From the NCBI RefSeq assembly GCF_004768545.1, contig NZ_CP038634.1, forward strand, positions 186,001 through 250,000: DNA of 64,000 nt, read 5' to 3'. This DNA is from Cupriavidus oxalaticus (GTDB lineage: Bacteria; Pseudomonadota; Gammaproteobacteria; Burkholderiales; Burkholderiaceae). The notes under the pieces were generated by a model that was given only the letters and a program-made list of their open reading frames with translations, did no database searches and was not told where the DNA came from. Below are positions 44,893 through 53,072 of the stretch, in pieces (positions within the stretch are counted from its first letter, which is position 1; each line of letters starts with the position of its first letter). A program made the position numbers and the translations under genes.

Positions 44893-45789
44893 ATGGCCAA
44901 GCATAAAGACAAGCGCCACGACAAGGACAGGGAGCAGGCCGCGGCCGAGACCGAGCCGCCACGCCCGCGCGATGACGCCGAGGACCGGCAGGACGAAGGG
45001 CGGGAGCCGCTGCAGGAACGCATGTCCGAGAAGGACTACCAGAAGGAGCTTCGCCACCTGCACGGCGAACTGGTCAAGCTGCAGCGCTGGGTGCAGGCGA
45101 GCGGCACCAAGGTCTGCGTGCTCTTCGAAGGCCGCGACGGCGCCGGCAAGGGCGGCACCATCAAGGCGCTCACCGAACGCGTCAGCCCGCGCGTGTTCCG
45201 CGTGGTCGCGTTGCCGGCCCCGACCGATCGCGAAAAGAGCCAGATGTACATGCAACGCTATCTGCCGTATCTGCCCGCGGCAGGCGAGATCGTGATCTTC
45301 GACCGCAGCTGGTACAACCGTGCCGGCGTCGAGCGTGTGATGGGATTCTGCACCGAGACCCAGGCCGAGGAGTTCCTGCGCGCCGTCCCGCTGGTGGAGC
45401 GGGCCATCGTCAATTCCGGCATTATCCTGATCAAGTACTGGCTGGAAGTCAGCCCCGAAGAGCAGACGCGCCGCCTGAAAGGACGCATCCACGACGACCG
45501 CAAGACCTGGAAGCTCACCGACATGGACCTGCGCTCGTACAGCCGCTGGTACGACTATTCGCGCGCGCGCGACGCCATGTTCGAGGCGTCCGACAGCGAC
45601 TTCGCGCCGTGGTACGTCGCCGATTCCAATGACAAGCGGCGGGCGCGGCTGAACATCATCCGGCACATGCTGGACCGGATCCCGTACCAGGAGATCGAGC
45701 GCAAGCCGGTCAAGCTGCCGGCCCGGCAGAAGGCGCACGGATACCAGGAGCCCCACTACCCCTACCGGCATGTGGAGTCGCGGTATTAG
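44893..45789 (+). CDS. ppk2: Polyphosphate kinase 2 family protein
   Basis: A 298-residue PPK2 that transfers phosphate between polyphosphate and nucleotides. A charged N-terminal arm (about 45 residues, KHKDKRHDKDREQ) precedes the P-loop-like kinase core: Walker A in EGRDGAGKGGTIKALTERVS (from Gly80), lid region APTDREKSQMYMQRYLPYLP, Walker B in IVIFDRSWYNRAGVERVMGF and IKYWLEVSPEEQTRRLKGR. The direction (poly-P synthesis or nucleotide regeneration) is not readable from sequence. GGAGGAG lies just before the ATG at 44893. It is convergent with the small secreted protein gene 27 bp away. Confidence 0.93.
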   Translation: MAKHKDKRHDKDREQAAAETEPPRPRDDAEDRQDEGREPLQERMSEKDYQKELRHLHGELVKLQRWVQASGTKVCVLFEGRDGAGKGGTIKALTERVSPRVFRVVALPAPTDREKSQMYMQRYLPYLPAAGEIVIFDRSWYNRAGVERVMGFCTETQAEEFLRAVPLVERAIVNSGIILIKYWLEVSPEEQTRRLKGRIHDDRKTWKLTDMDLRSYSRWYDYSRARDAMFEASDSDFAPWYVADSNDKRRARLNIIRHMLDRIPYQEIERKPVKLPARQKAHGYQEPHYPYRHVESRY

Positions 45790-45816
45790 TACGAGGAGTA
45801 CGAGGCAGCCGTCGGC

Positions 45817-46218
45817 CTAGTCGCGCAGCTTGCGCGACTTCCAGTCGCCGTTCTTCTCCTTGCAATACCAGCCGGTCCAGCTCTCGGACACGCCGGCACG
45901 GCGGAACTCGCTGTGCAGCTGCCGGCACCGGTCGCCATGGTCCTGCCGGGAACGCAGCGGCGTGAATGCGCCTTCGACCTTGCGCTCGCGGGTGTCCGGC
46001 GGCAGCGTGAACGGCACGCGCGCACCGTCGGCCCCCTGGTCCAGCGTCCTGCGGAAGACGTCGTTCAGCACGTCGAACTGCTTCTGGGTCAGCGTGCCGA
46101 CAACAGTGCCGGAAAGATAGTGATCAAAGTAGGCAAAGGCCGTCCCTGCCGGCGCCAGCGCGGCAAGGCACGCGCCGGCGCATGCCAGCGCGGGCAAGAC
46201 CCGGAATCGGCGGTTCAT
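45817..46218 (-). CDS. Small secreted protein of unknown function
   Basis: A 133-residue protein with signal FRVLPALACAGACLAALAPAGTAFA. The mature part has YLSGTVVGTLTQKQFDVLND, DGARVPFTLPPDTRERKVEG, a charged CRQLHSEFRRAG region and a C-terminal WTGWYCKEKNGDWKSRKL. Two mature cysteines could pair in the periplasm. A strong AAGGAG lies 6 bp before the ATG at 46218. It follows the SulP gene by 74 bp on the same strand. No family is named with confidence. Confidence 0.7.
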   Translation of the reverse strand: MNRRFRVLPALACAGACLAALAPAGTAFAYFDHYLSGTVVGTLTQKQFDVLNDVFRRTLDQGADGARVPFTLPPDTRERKVEGAFTPLRSRQDHGDRCRQLHSEFRRAGVSESWTGWYCKEKNGDWKSRKLRD

Positions 46219-46292
46219 GTAAGGCTCCTTCGACGTGGTGCCCTGGCAAGCGTGGCGTGAGCTGCAGGCGCTGGCGCCGGCCGCGTACGGCA

Positions 46293-48020
46293 TCAGTCTT
46301 CCTTGCCAAGGTAATCATCGACCGCGCTGCCCACGGTAGGGTGGAACTTGTCGCCGAACGCTTCCATCAGCTCGAAGCGCTTGAGCTTGTCGCGCACCGG
46401 GTCCTTCATCTCGGCGAAATGCAGGTCGATGCCGCGCTCGCGCAAACAGGCGCTCAGATCGCGCAGCATGTCGGCCGACGTGACGTCGACGCTGGTCACC
46501 GGTTCGGCGGCGACCACCACGCGGCGCACCGGCGTCGGCGAGGCGTCGATCGCTTCCATCAGGCGTTCCTGGAACAGCTCGGCGTTGGCAAAGAACAGCG
46601 GCGCGTCCCAGCGGAACAGCACCAGTCCGTCGATCCGCCTGGCCTCAGGGTAGCGCTCGGTATCGTGGTACCCGCGCAGCCCCTCCACCTTCCCCAGCAC
46701 GGCATAGTGCGGCCGCCAGCCGTCCCAGAGGAATTCGATCACGGCGATCACCACGGCCAGGAAAATGCCCTGGATGGTGCCGAACACGGCCACCGCGGCG
46801 AAGCACACCATGGACAGCCAGAACTCCCATTGCTGGATGCGGTAGATGCGCCTCAGGTCGGCGAACTCGAACAGGCCGATGGCCGCGGCGATCACCACCG
46901 CGGCCAGCGCGCTGCTCGGCAGGTACTGCAGCAGGTTGGGCGCGAACATCAGCAGCACGGCCACGGCCAGCGCGCCCACCACGCCGGTGACCTGGGTCTT
47001 GGAGCCGGCGGCTTCGGCCACTGGCGTGCGCGAGGCGCTGCTGCTGATCGGAAAGCCCTGGAACAGTCCCGCCGCCAGGTTGGCGGCACCCAGCCCCACC
47101 ATTTCCTGGTTGGGGTCCACGCGGGTATTGGTGCGCGCGGCATAGGTGCGCGACAGCACGCTGGTGTCCGCGAAGGCGATCAGCGCCACCGCGCATCCCC
47201 CCAGCACGATCTTCATCAGGTCGGCGCCGTCCAGCCACGGCACGACAAAGGCGGGCAGCCCCTGCGGCGTCTTGCCCAGCACTTTCACCCCATGCTGGTC
47301 CAGGCCGAACATGCTCACCGCGAGCGTGGCGAGGACCACCGCGATCAGGATGCCCGGCACGCGCTCGAAGCGCTTCAGGGCCAGGATCAGGGCCAGGCTG
47401 CCGGCGCCGACGGCAAAGCTGTACCAGTTGGTCTGCCCGGCCACGATGGCGCTGCCCAGCGCAACCATCTCCCGCAGCGGCCCGGCATCCTCGACCGGGA
47501 TGGCGAACAGCTTGGGCAGCTGGCTCACCAGCACGGTCAGGGCGATGCCGTTCATATACCCGTAGCGGATCGGCTTGGACAATAGTTCGGCGACGAAGCC
47601 GAGGCGCAGCAGCCCCATCACTATGCAGACCACGCCCGAGACCACGGCCATCATGCTGGCCACCAGCACGGCACGCGCCGGATCGCCGCCGGCAACCTGC
47701 AGCACCACGGCCAGGATCGGCGCGGCCAATGCCGAGTCCGGGCCCAGCACCAGGATCCGGCTCGGCCCGAACAAGGCGTAGACCAGCAGCGGGACCATGG
47801 TGGCGTAGAGCCCGTAGACGCCGGGCACGCCGGAGGCCTCGGCGTAGGCGATGCCGACCGGCATCAGCATGGTGGTCAGCACCAGCCCCGCCGCCAGGTC
47901 CCGCGGCAACCAGTCCGGCCGGTAGGACTTCAGCATCCGGACGCCTGGCAGCCAGCGCAGCCACCCGGCGGCCTTGCCATCGTCTCGTCCTGCGAAGGGC
48001 GTCAGTTTCCCGGATTCCAT
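46293..48020 (-). CDS. SulP family anion transporter with STAS domain
   Basis: A 575-residue inner-membrane transporter. About 12 hydrophobic segments span residues 45-430 (LAAGLVLTTMLMPVGIAYAE, YGLYATMVPLLVYALFGPSR, VGLGAANLAAGLFQGFPISS, FWLSMVCFAAVAVFGTIQGI). A C-terminal STAS domain follows (IDGLVLFRWDAPLFFANAEL, VVVAAEPVTSVDVTSADMLR). SulP proteins move sulfate, bicarbonate or dicarboxylates; there is no carbonic anhydrase gene alongside to favour one. The open frame runs far upstream to 50357, antisense to other genes, so the ATG at 48020, where the protein-like sequence begins, is used. Confidence 0.93.
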   Translation of the reverse strand: MESGKLTPFAGRDDGKAAGWLRWLPGVRMLKSYRPDWLPRDLAAGLVLTTMLMPVGIAYAEASGVPGVYGLYATMVPLLVYALFGPSRILVLGPDSALAAPILAVVLQVAGGDPARAVLVASMMAVVSGVVCIVMGLLRLGFVAELLSKPIRYGYMNGIALTVLVSQLPKLFAIPVEDAGPLREMVALGSAIVAGQTNWYSFAVGAGSLALILALKRFERVPGILIAVVLATLAVSMFGLDQHGVKVLGKTPQGLPAFVVPWLDGADLMKIVLGGCAVALIAFADTSVLSRTYAARTNTRVDPNQEMVGLGAANLAAGLFQGFPISSSASRTPVAEAAGSKTQVTGVVGALAVAVLLMFAPNLLQYLPSSALAAVVIAAAIGLFEFADLRRIYRIQQWEFWLSMVCFAAVAVFGTIQGIFLAVVIAVIEFLWDGWRPHYAVLGKVEGLRGYHDTERYPEARRIDGLVLFRWDAPLFFANAELFQERLMEAIDASPTPVRRVVVAAEPVTSVDVTSADMLRDLSACLRERGIDLHFAEMKDPVRDKLKRFELMEAFGDKFHPTVGSAVDDYLGKED

Positions 48021-48168
48021 GGCAGCCTTAATTGTCCGATACGCATCGAATATAGGCGTTGGCGGCACAGTCTTGCCATGCCGCGGGTGGGTTACTTGCC
48101 GGCGGCGCCAGACGCGGGCGGTGCCACGGCTCGCGCCCCGCTCCCCCGCCCTCCTCGTTTTCCCGCAC

Positions 48169-48229
48169 TGTCCCTGAATGCAAAAACGTTGTCCCGGAAA
48201 GCCAAACCGGAGACAGCCAATCTTAGATA
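48169..48229 (+). promoter_or_regulatory. Predicted AraC-type activator site and promoter of the MFS operon
   Basis: Direct repeats TGTCCCTGAATGCAAA (48169-48184) and TGTCCCGGAAAGCCAA (48190-48205) are spaced 21 bp apart. A -10-like TAGATA (48224-48229) lies 18 bp after the second repeat, which would place that repeat over the -35. The same repeats, spacing and a shared GATACTTC octamer 21 bp downstream occur at 56617-56681 before the cleavage-enzyme gene. Confidence 0.65.
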
Positions 48230-48320
48230 CTTCGCGGGTCGCAACCGACCTGCGCCCGCCGCCTGCAAGAGCATTGCCTCCCCTGCTGGCGTAGCCGTGG
48301 CCACTACTGGAAGAGCTTTC

Positions 48321-49664
48321 ATGATCGGGCAACCCACTAACACCCATCGCGCAATTGCAACGCCCTCGGGCAAGGCATCGCAATCCGGCCTCTACGGCTG
48401 GATCGTCTTTGCCCTGAGCTTTGGCCTGCTGCTGTCGGACTACATGTCCCGCCAGGTACTGAACGCGGTATTCCCCCTGCTGAAGGCCGAGTGGTCGCTG
48501 AGTGACACCGAGCTCGGTGCGCTGGGCGGCATCGTGGCGCTGATGGTCGGCTTGCTGACGTTCCCGCTGTCGATCCTGGCGGACCGCTGGGGCCGGGTCA
48601 GGAGCCTGGTGCTGATGGCGGCGCTGTGGAGCCTGGCCACGCTGGGCTGCGCGCTGGCGAACAACTTCGGCGAGATGTTCATCGCGCGCCTGTGCGTGGG
48701 CATCGGCGAGGCGGCCTACGGCAGCGTCGGCATTGCCGTGGTGCTGTCGGTGTTTCCGCGCCACCTGCGGGCGAGCCTGAGTTCGGCCTTTATCGCCGGC
48801 GGCGCGTTCGGCTCCGTGCTGGGCATGGCGCTGGGCGGTGCGTTGTCGGCCCATTTCGGCTGGCGCTGGGCCTTTGCCGGCATGGCGCTGTTCGGGCTGG
48901 TGCTGGTGGCGGTGTTCCGCCTGGTCGTGACCGAACCGCGGCTGCAGGCCCGGCGCAAGGCGCTGGGCGAGGACGCCGAGACCGCATCGCGCGAGCCTGC
49001 CCTGGCCATGCGCCCGCTGCTCGCCGCGCTGTTCTCGGCGCGCTCGATCCTCTGCGCCTATGTCGGCAGCGCCATGCAACTGCTGGTGATGGGCGCCCTG
49101 ATCACCTGGATGCCGAGCTACCTGGCGCGCTACTACGGCATGGCCACCGATCGCGCCGGCGTGGTCGCGGCGGGCTTCGTGCTGGCCGGCGGCGTCGGCA
49201 TGGTGCTGTGCGGGGCGATGACCGACTGGATCGCCCGCCAGGCGCCTTGCCGCAAGTGGGCGGTCGCGGTGACCTACAGCCTGATCTGCTGCGGCCTGCT
49301 GCTGACGGCGTTCCGGCTCCCCGCGGGCAGCCTGCAACTGGCGCTGATCGGTGCGGGCATGCTGTTTGTCGGCGGCACCGCCGGCCCCGCCAGCGCCGCG
49401 GTCGCCAACCTGACGCGCCCGGCCATCCATGCCACCGCCTTTGCCACGCTCACGCTGGCCAACAACCTGCTGGGCCTGGCGCCCGGACCGTTCGTCACCG
49501 GCCTGCTCGCCGACCACATCGGCCTGCAAGGCGCATTGCAGTGGGTGCCGCTGGCGTCGCTGGTCGCCGCCGCCGCCTTCCTTGCCGGCCGCCGCTACTA
49601 CGCAGCCGACCTGCGCCGCCTGGAGAGCCGGAACGAAGACGCCGCTCCCGCAACTTCTCACTGA
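48321..49664 (+). CDS. MFS transporter
   Basis: A 447-residue major facilitator with 12 predicted membrane helices in two halves. The first loop carries the MFS signature-like LADRWGRVRSLVLMAALWSL, and helix 4-5 contains LCVGIGEAAYGSVGIAVVLS with FPRHLRASLSSAFIAGG after it, as in organic-anion (ACS/spinster-type) transporters. The ATG at 48321 follows GGAAGAG. A small alpha/beta hydrolase begins 9 bp after its stop and a porin gene follows, suggesting an uptake operon for an organic acid or its ester or amide. Confidence 0.9.
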   Translation: MIGQPTNTHRAIATPSGKASQSGLYGWIVFALSFGLLLSDYMSRQVLNAVFPLLKAEWSLSDTELGALGGIVALMVGLLTFPLSILADRWGRVRSLVLMAALWSLATLGCALANNFGEMFIARLCVGIGEAAYGSVGIAVVLSVFPRHLRASLSSAFIAGGAFGSVLGMALGGALSAHFGWRWAFAGMALFGLVLVAVFRLVVTEPRLQARRKALGEDAETASREPALAMRPLLAALFSARSILCAYVGSAMQLLVMGALITWMPSYLARYYGMATDRAGVVAAGFVLAGGVGMVLCGAMTDWIARQAPCRKWAVAVTYSLICCGLLLTAFRLPAGSLQLALIGAGMLFVGGTAGPASAAVANLTRPAIHATAFATLTLANNLLGLAPGPFVTGLLADHIGLQGALQWVPLASLVAAAAFLAGRRYYAADLRRLESRNEDAAPATSH

Positions 49665-49673
49665 TCTGGAACC

Positions 49674-50267
49674 ATGAGCCTTACCCCTGACACCACCGTG
49701 CTGCTGGTCCCCGGCCTGCGCGACCACGTTGCCGAGCACTGGCAGACCCTGCTCCAGGCACAGCTGCCCAACGCGCGCTCGGTGCCGCCGCTCGAGCACG
49801 ACAAGCTCAGCCGCGATGCCCGCGTTGCCGCGCTGGACGCCGCACTGGCCGAGATCGACGGTCCGGTCGTGCTGGTCGCGCACAGCGCCGGCGTCATGAT
49901 CACCGTGCACTGGGCTGCGCATGCGGACACGCATGCGGCTGCAGAAAACCGCCGCAAGATCCGCGGCGCACTGCTGGCCACGCCCGCCGACCTGGAAACC
50001 CCCATGCCGGCCGGCTACCCTGACACCGCCACGCTGGCGCAGCACGGCTGGCTGCCCGTTCCCAGGAGCCCGCTGCCCTTCCCGACCATCCTCGCCGCTA
50101 GCCGCAACGATCCGCTGGCGACCTACCCGCGCGCCGCCGAAATGGCCAGCGACTGGGGCAGCAAGCTGGTCGACCTGGGCGAAGTCGGCCACCTCAATCC
50201 CGCCGCGGGCTACGGCCCATGGCCGCGCGCGACCGCGTTGATCGATGAGTTGCTGCGCGCCGGCTGA
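49674..50267 (+). CDS. RBBP9/YdeN family small serine hydrolase
   Basis: A 197-residue alpha/beta hydrolase of the RBBP9 type: VLLVPGLRDHVAEHWQTLLQ, nucleophile elbow VLVAHSAGVMITVHW, PFPTILAASRNDPLATYPRA (Asp) and DLGEVGHLNPAAGYGPW (His), a full Ser-Asp-His triad. The substrate is unknown. It is 9 bp after the MFS gene, so it is co-translated and may process the imported compound. Confidence 0.9.
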   Translation: MSLTPDTTVLLVPGLRDHVAEHWQTLLQAQLPNARSVPPLEHDKLSRDARVAALDAALAEIDGPVVLVAHSAGVMITVHWAAHADTHAAAENRRKIRGALLATPADLETPMPAGYPDTATLAQHGWLPVPRSPLPFPTILAASRNDPLATYPRAAEMASDWGSKLVDLGEVGHLNPAAGYGPWPRATALIDELLRAG

Positions 50268-50360
50268 TCCAGCGCATTGATTTGTAGTACCCGGCAATAC
50301 CAAACGAGACGGAAATATCCGCATCCCAAAAACCAAAGGAAACAAGTGGAGAAACAATCC

Positions 50361-51527
50361 ATGAAGATCAGGACCCTGGCTGCAGCCGCAGCGCTTGCCT
50401 GCTCGGGCAGCGCGCTCGCGCAGTCATCGACCGTCACGCTGTATGGCGTGGTGGACATCAACGTCGAATACGCCAACCATGTTGGCGCGGTGCCGGTGGC
50501 GAGCAACCAGTTCAACCGCGGCCCGGCAAACGACGTGTACCGCATGAACTCGGGTGGCATCTCCGGCTCGCGCTGGGGCATGCGCGGCACCGAGGATCTC
50601 GGCGGCGGCCTGAAAGGGCTGTTCGTGCTGGAAAGCGGCTTTAACCTCGATACCGGCACGATGCAGCAAAGCAACCGCCTGTTCGGCCGCCAGGCCTTCG
50701 TCGGCCTGCAGAAGGCAGGCATCGGCCAGATCAGCCTGGGCCGCCAGTACACCTCGATGTTCGAGGCGCTGGCGAACTTCTCGCCGGCGGCCTACGCCAC
50801 CCAGTACGAGCCGGTGGTGCTGCAGTCCGGCCCGAACTTCCGCGCCGACAACACCGTCAAGTACACCGGCCAGTTCGGCCCGGTCACCGCGCTGGCGCAC
50901 TGGTCCTTCGGCACCGGCCTGGCCCTGCCGGCGACCGTGGGCATTGCCACGCCGATCGGCGGCAACGGCGAAGTGCCCGGGCAGTTCCGGCGCGACACCG
51001 CGTGGGGCGCCGCGGTGGCCTACCAGGGCGGCCCGTTCGGCGTGACCGTCGGCTACGACCAGTGGAACCCGACCATCGGCACCAGCAACGGCGAGGTCAA
51101 GAAGGCCGTGGTCGGCGCGAGCTATTCGTATGGCCCGGCAAAGATCATGGGCGGCTATCGCTGGGGCCAGAACAAGAACGCCGCGGACGTGGTGATCCAG
51201 CGCGACGATTTCTACTGGATCGGCGGCACCTACCAGGTCACCCCGGCCATCGGCCTGACGCTCGAATACGCCTACGACAACGTCAAGACCCTGTATGGCG
51301 ATACCCATGTCCCCAACCCGTGGCAGGTCGCCTTCATCGCCAACTACGCGTTCTCCAAGCGCACCGACGTGTACCTGACCACGGCCTACGCCAAGAATGC
51401 CGGCCTGATGATGGAATCGCTGGCTACGGTCTACGCCAACAGCCTGTCGCTGGGCAACAGCTACGCGCTGGCCAACGGGCAGAGCAACATGTTCGGCGCG
51501 GCAGTGGGCATCCGCCACAAGTTCTGA
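50361..51527 (+). CDS. Outer-membrane porin (Gram-negative porin family)
   Basis: A 388-residue trimeric general porin of the betaproteobacterial type. Signal LAAAAALACSGSALAQ, then SSTVTLYGVVDINVEYAN, GSRWGMRGTEDLGGGLKGLF, LFGRQAFVGLQKAGIGQISL and GRQYTSMFE, and a C-terminus ending GAAVGIRHKF with the terminal phenylalanine needed for BAM assembly. The loop near residues 95-140 would form the constriction. It lies 93 bp after the hydrolase gene and is followed by a strong terminator, so it is either the last gene of the MFS operon or has its own promoter. Confidence 0.95.
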   Translation: MKIRTLAAAAALACSGSALAQSSTVTLYGVVDINVEYANHVGAVPVASNQFNRGPANDVYRMNSGGISGSRWGMRGTEDLGGGLKGLFVLESGFNLDTGTMQQSNRLFGRQAFVGLQKAGIGQISLGRQYTSMFEALANFSPAAYATQYEPVVLQSGPNFRADNTVKYTGQFGPVTALAHWSFGTGLALPATVGIATPIGGNGEVPGQFRRDTAWGAAVAYQGGPFGVTVGYDQWNPTIGTSNGEVKKAVVGASYSYGPAKIMGGYRWGQNKNAADVVIQRDDFYWIGGTYQVTPAIGLTLEYAYDNVKTLYGDTHVPNPWQVAFIANYAFSKRTDVYLTTAYAKNAGLMMESLATVYANSLSLGNSYALANGQSNMFGAAVGIRHKF

Positions 51528-51570
51528 CAACGCGTCTCGCGGCATCGATCCCGCAAGCGATGCTCTTTGC

Positions 51571-51606
51571 GGCCGCCCGGTCTTTCCGGGACGGCCGATT
51601 TTTTTT
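51571..51606 (+). terminator. Porin-operon terminator
   Basis: GGCCGCCCGG and CCGGGACGGCC pair around TCTTT with one unpaired base, followed by an eight-T run (51599-51606). It lies 44 bp after the porin stop. Confidence 0.85.
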
Positions 51607-51647
51607 GGGACGGTGGAAATGCGGCGTGCGCCAGGCGCACGCCGCCG

Positions 51648-52481
51648 CTATCGGCGCAGGAAGCCGTGGACGATGCCGGCCGCATGCTCCGGCCCGGTCA
51701 CCAGGAAGAGGTGGCCATCATCGACCATCTGCAGCGTCGAGCCAGGGATGCGGGCGGCCAGGATCCTGGCATTGACCGCGGGAACGATCGGATCGTCGGT
51801 GCCGTGCATGACCAGCGTGGGCTGGCGCAGCGAGCCCAGCCACGGCAGGCTGCTCCAGCCCCATGCCGCGAGCAGCTGGTAAAGATAGCCGCGCCCGGCC
51901 GGCGGCTGCATGTGCTGGCCGTGTTCGTCGAGCAGGGAAGGATCACGTCGAAAAGCGCCGCCGTAGAGGTCGGCGCCGACGCGGCGCAGGTATTGCGGGT
52001 CGGTATAGCGGCGCACGCCGATCATCCTGGCAAGCACCGACAGGCGGCCCGGCACCATGATCACGCCGGGCGACGTGGCCGCCAGCACCAGGCGCCGGCA
52101 CCGCGACGAATAAAGACGGGCGAACTCCTGCGCCAGCGCCCCGCCCCACGACACCCCCAGCGCATCGACCTGGCCCGTATAGCCGAGATACGACAGCAGG
52201 CGGTCGGCGAGCACGCAAAGACTGGAAAAACGGTACGGCACCATCGGCGCGGGCGAGCCGCCGGCGCCGGGAACGTCGAATAGAATGACTTCGATGCCCG
52301 GCAGGGCATCGACAAAGGGGGCGAGCAGTTCGAGATTGGCGCCGATGCCGTTGAATATCAGCAGCGGCGGTCCGGCATCGCTGCCGGGCCGGATGCCGGC
52401 ACGCACGACCTGGCCGTCCAGGTCCACGGTCAGCACCTGCAGCTTTTGGCCGGCATGCGTGCCGGTGTCTGTTGTTGTCAT
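51648..52481 (-). CDS. Medium-chain-length PHA depolymerase-like alpha/beta hydrolase (PhaZ-like)
   Basis: A 277-residue hydrolase with the PhaZ phrases LLIFNGIGANLELLAPFVDA, LPGIEVILFDVPGAGGSPAP and PYRFSSLCVLADRLLSYLGY. The nucleophile elbow is GVSWGGALAQEFAR, the Asp lies in HGTDDPIVP and the His in DDGHLFLV. Intracellular PhaZ degrades stored polyhydroxyalkanoate. It is the last gene of a leftward run with phasin, PHA synthase and a MaoC hydratase, which supports the assignment. The ATG at 52481 has AGGA 9 bp upstream. Confidence 0.85.
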   Translation of the reverse strand: MTTTDTGTHAGQKLQVLTVDLDGQVVRAGIRPGSDAGPPLLIFNGIGANLELLAPFVDALPGIEVILFDVPGAGGSPAPMVPYRFSSLCVLADRLLSYLGYTGQVDALGVSWGGALAQEFARLYSSRCRRLVLAATSPGVIMVPGRLSVLARMIGVRRYTDPQYLRRVGADLYGGAFRRDPSLLDEHGQHMQPPAGRGYLYQLLAAWGWSSLPWLGSLRQPTLVMHGTDDPIVPAVNARILAARIPGSTLQMVDDGHLFLVTGPEHAAGIVHGFLRR

Positions 52482-52542
52482 CAGCTTGTCCTGGAGAGTT
52501 TGCGCACGGGCATGGCCGGCGCGCGGCCATGCCCGCCGCAAT

Positions 52543-52974
52543 TTATTGCTTCGGGCGCAGAATCCCCTTCACCTCCTCGACGTTCTCGGCAAGGCGGCGT
52601 CCGACCACGGAAATGCTGTCCGCCTGCGCCTTGTACAGCGTGTCGGTCAGGCCGCGCACGCCGGCAACGGCCTTCTGCAGCGAGCGCGGCAGGGCTTCCG
52701 CCAGCTTCACGGGCGCCTTGCCATCGACGGCCTGGCCGCCGCGCGACAGCGCCTGCAGATCGGCGGCGGCATCGCACAGGAACTCTGCCTGCTGGCGCAC
52801 CAGCGATTGCAGGCCTCCGAGCAGCATGACGTTGACGCTGGCGAGCGCCTCGATGTCCTTGCGGCGCGATTCCAGGACCGCGGCCGGGTCCAGGCGGTTG
52901 TTGCGCACGAAGTCGAGCAGCTTCTTGTGCGGGGCTTGCGCGGCCGATGTGCCTGCGGTGTTGGTCGATTCCAT
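52543..52974 (-). CDS. Phasin family protein, PHA granule-associated
   Basis: A 143-residue amphipathic helical protein: LLDFVRNNRLDPAAVLESRR, KDIEALASVNVMLLGGLQSL and VRQQAEFLCDAAADLQALSR. No signal or catalytic motif is present. Such helices coat PHA granules and set their size. AGGAG lies 8 bp before the ATG at 52974. It sits between phaC and the phaZ-like gene on the same strand, which is the main reason for the call. Confidence 0.8.
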   Translation of the reverse strand: MESTNTAGTSAAQAPHKKLLDFVRNNRLDPAAVLESRRKDIEALASVNVMLLGGLQSLVRQQAEFLCDAAADLQALSRGGQAVDGKAPVKLAEALPRSLQKAVAGVRGLTDTLYKAQADSISVVGRRLAENVEEVKGILRPKQ

Positions 52975-53072
52975 ATTGCTTTCTCCTGAAGGTTGGGTTG
53001 GGAAATTCAGATCGCGATGTTGGGTACTGCGATGTTGCGGTGTTGCGATGTTGCGGCGTCTCGCCATGCGCG

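Noticed and set aside
46293..50357. A very long open minus-strand frame of over 1350 codons including SulP
   Set aside because: Only the part from the ATG at 48020 is protein-like; the upstream extension is antisense to the MFS and hydrolase genes and is His/Gln/Arg-rich, typical of a shadow frame in high-GC DNA.
53013..53056. GCGATGTTG-type short repeats between phasin and phaC genes
   Set aside because: Only three or four imperfect copies in a leader; no hairpin, operator symmetry or coding role could be supported.
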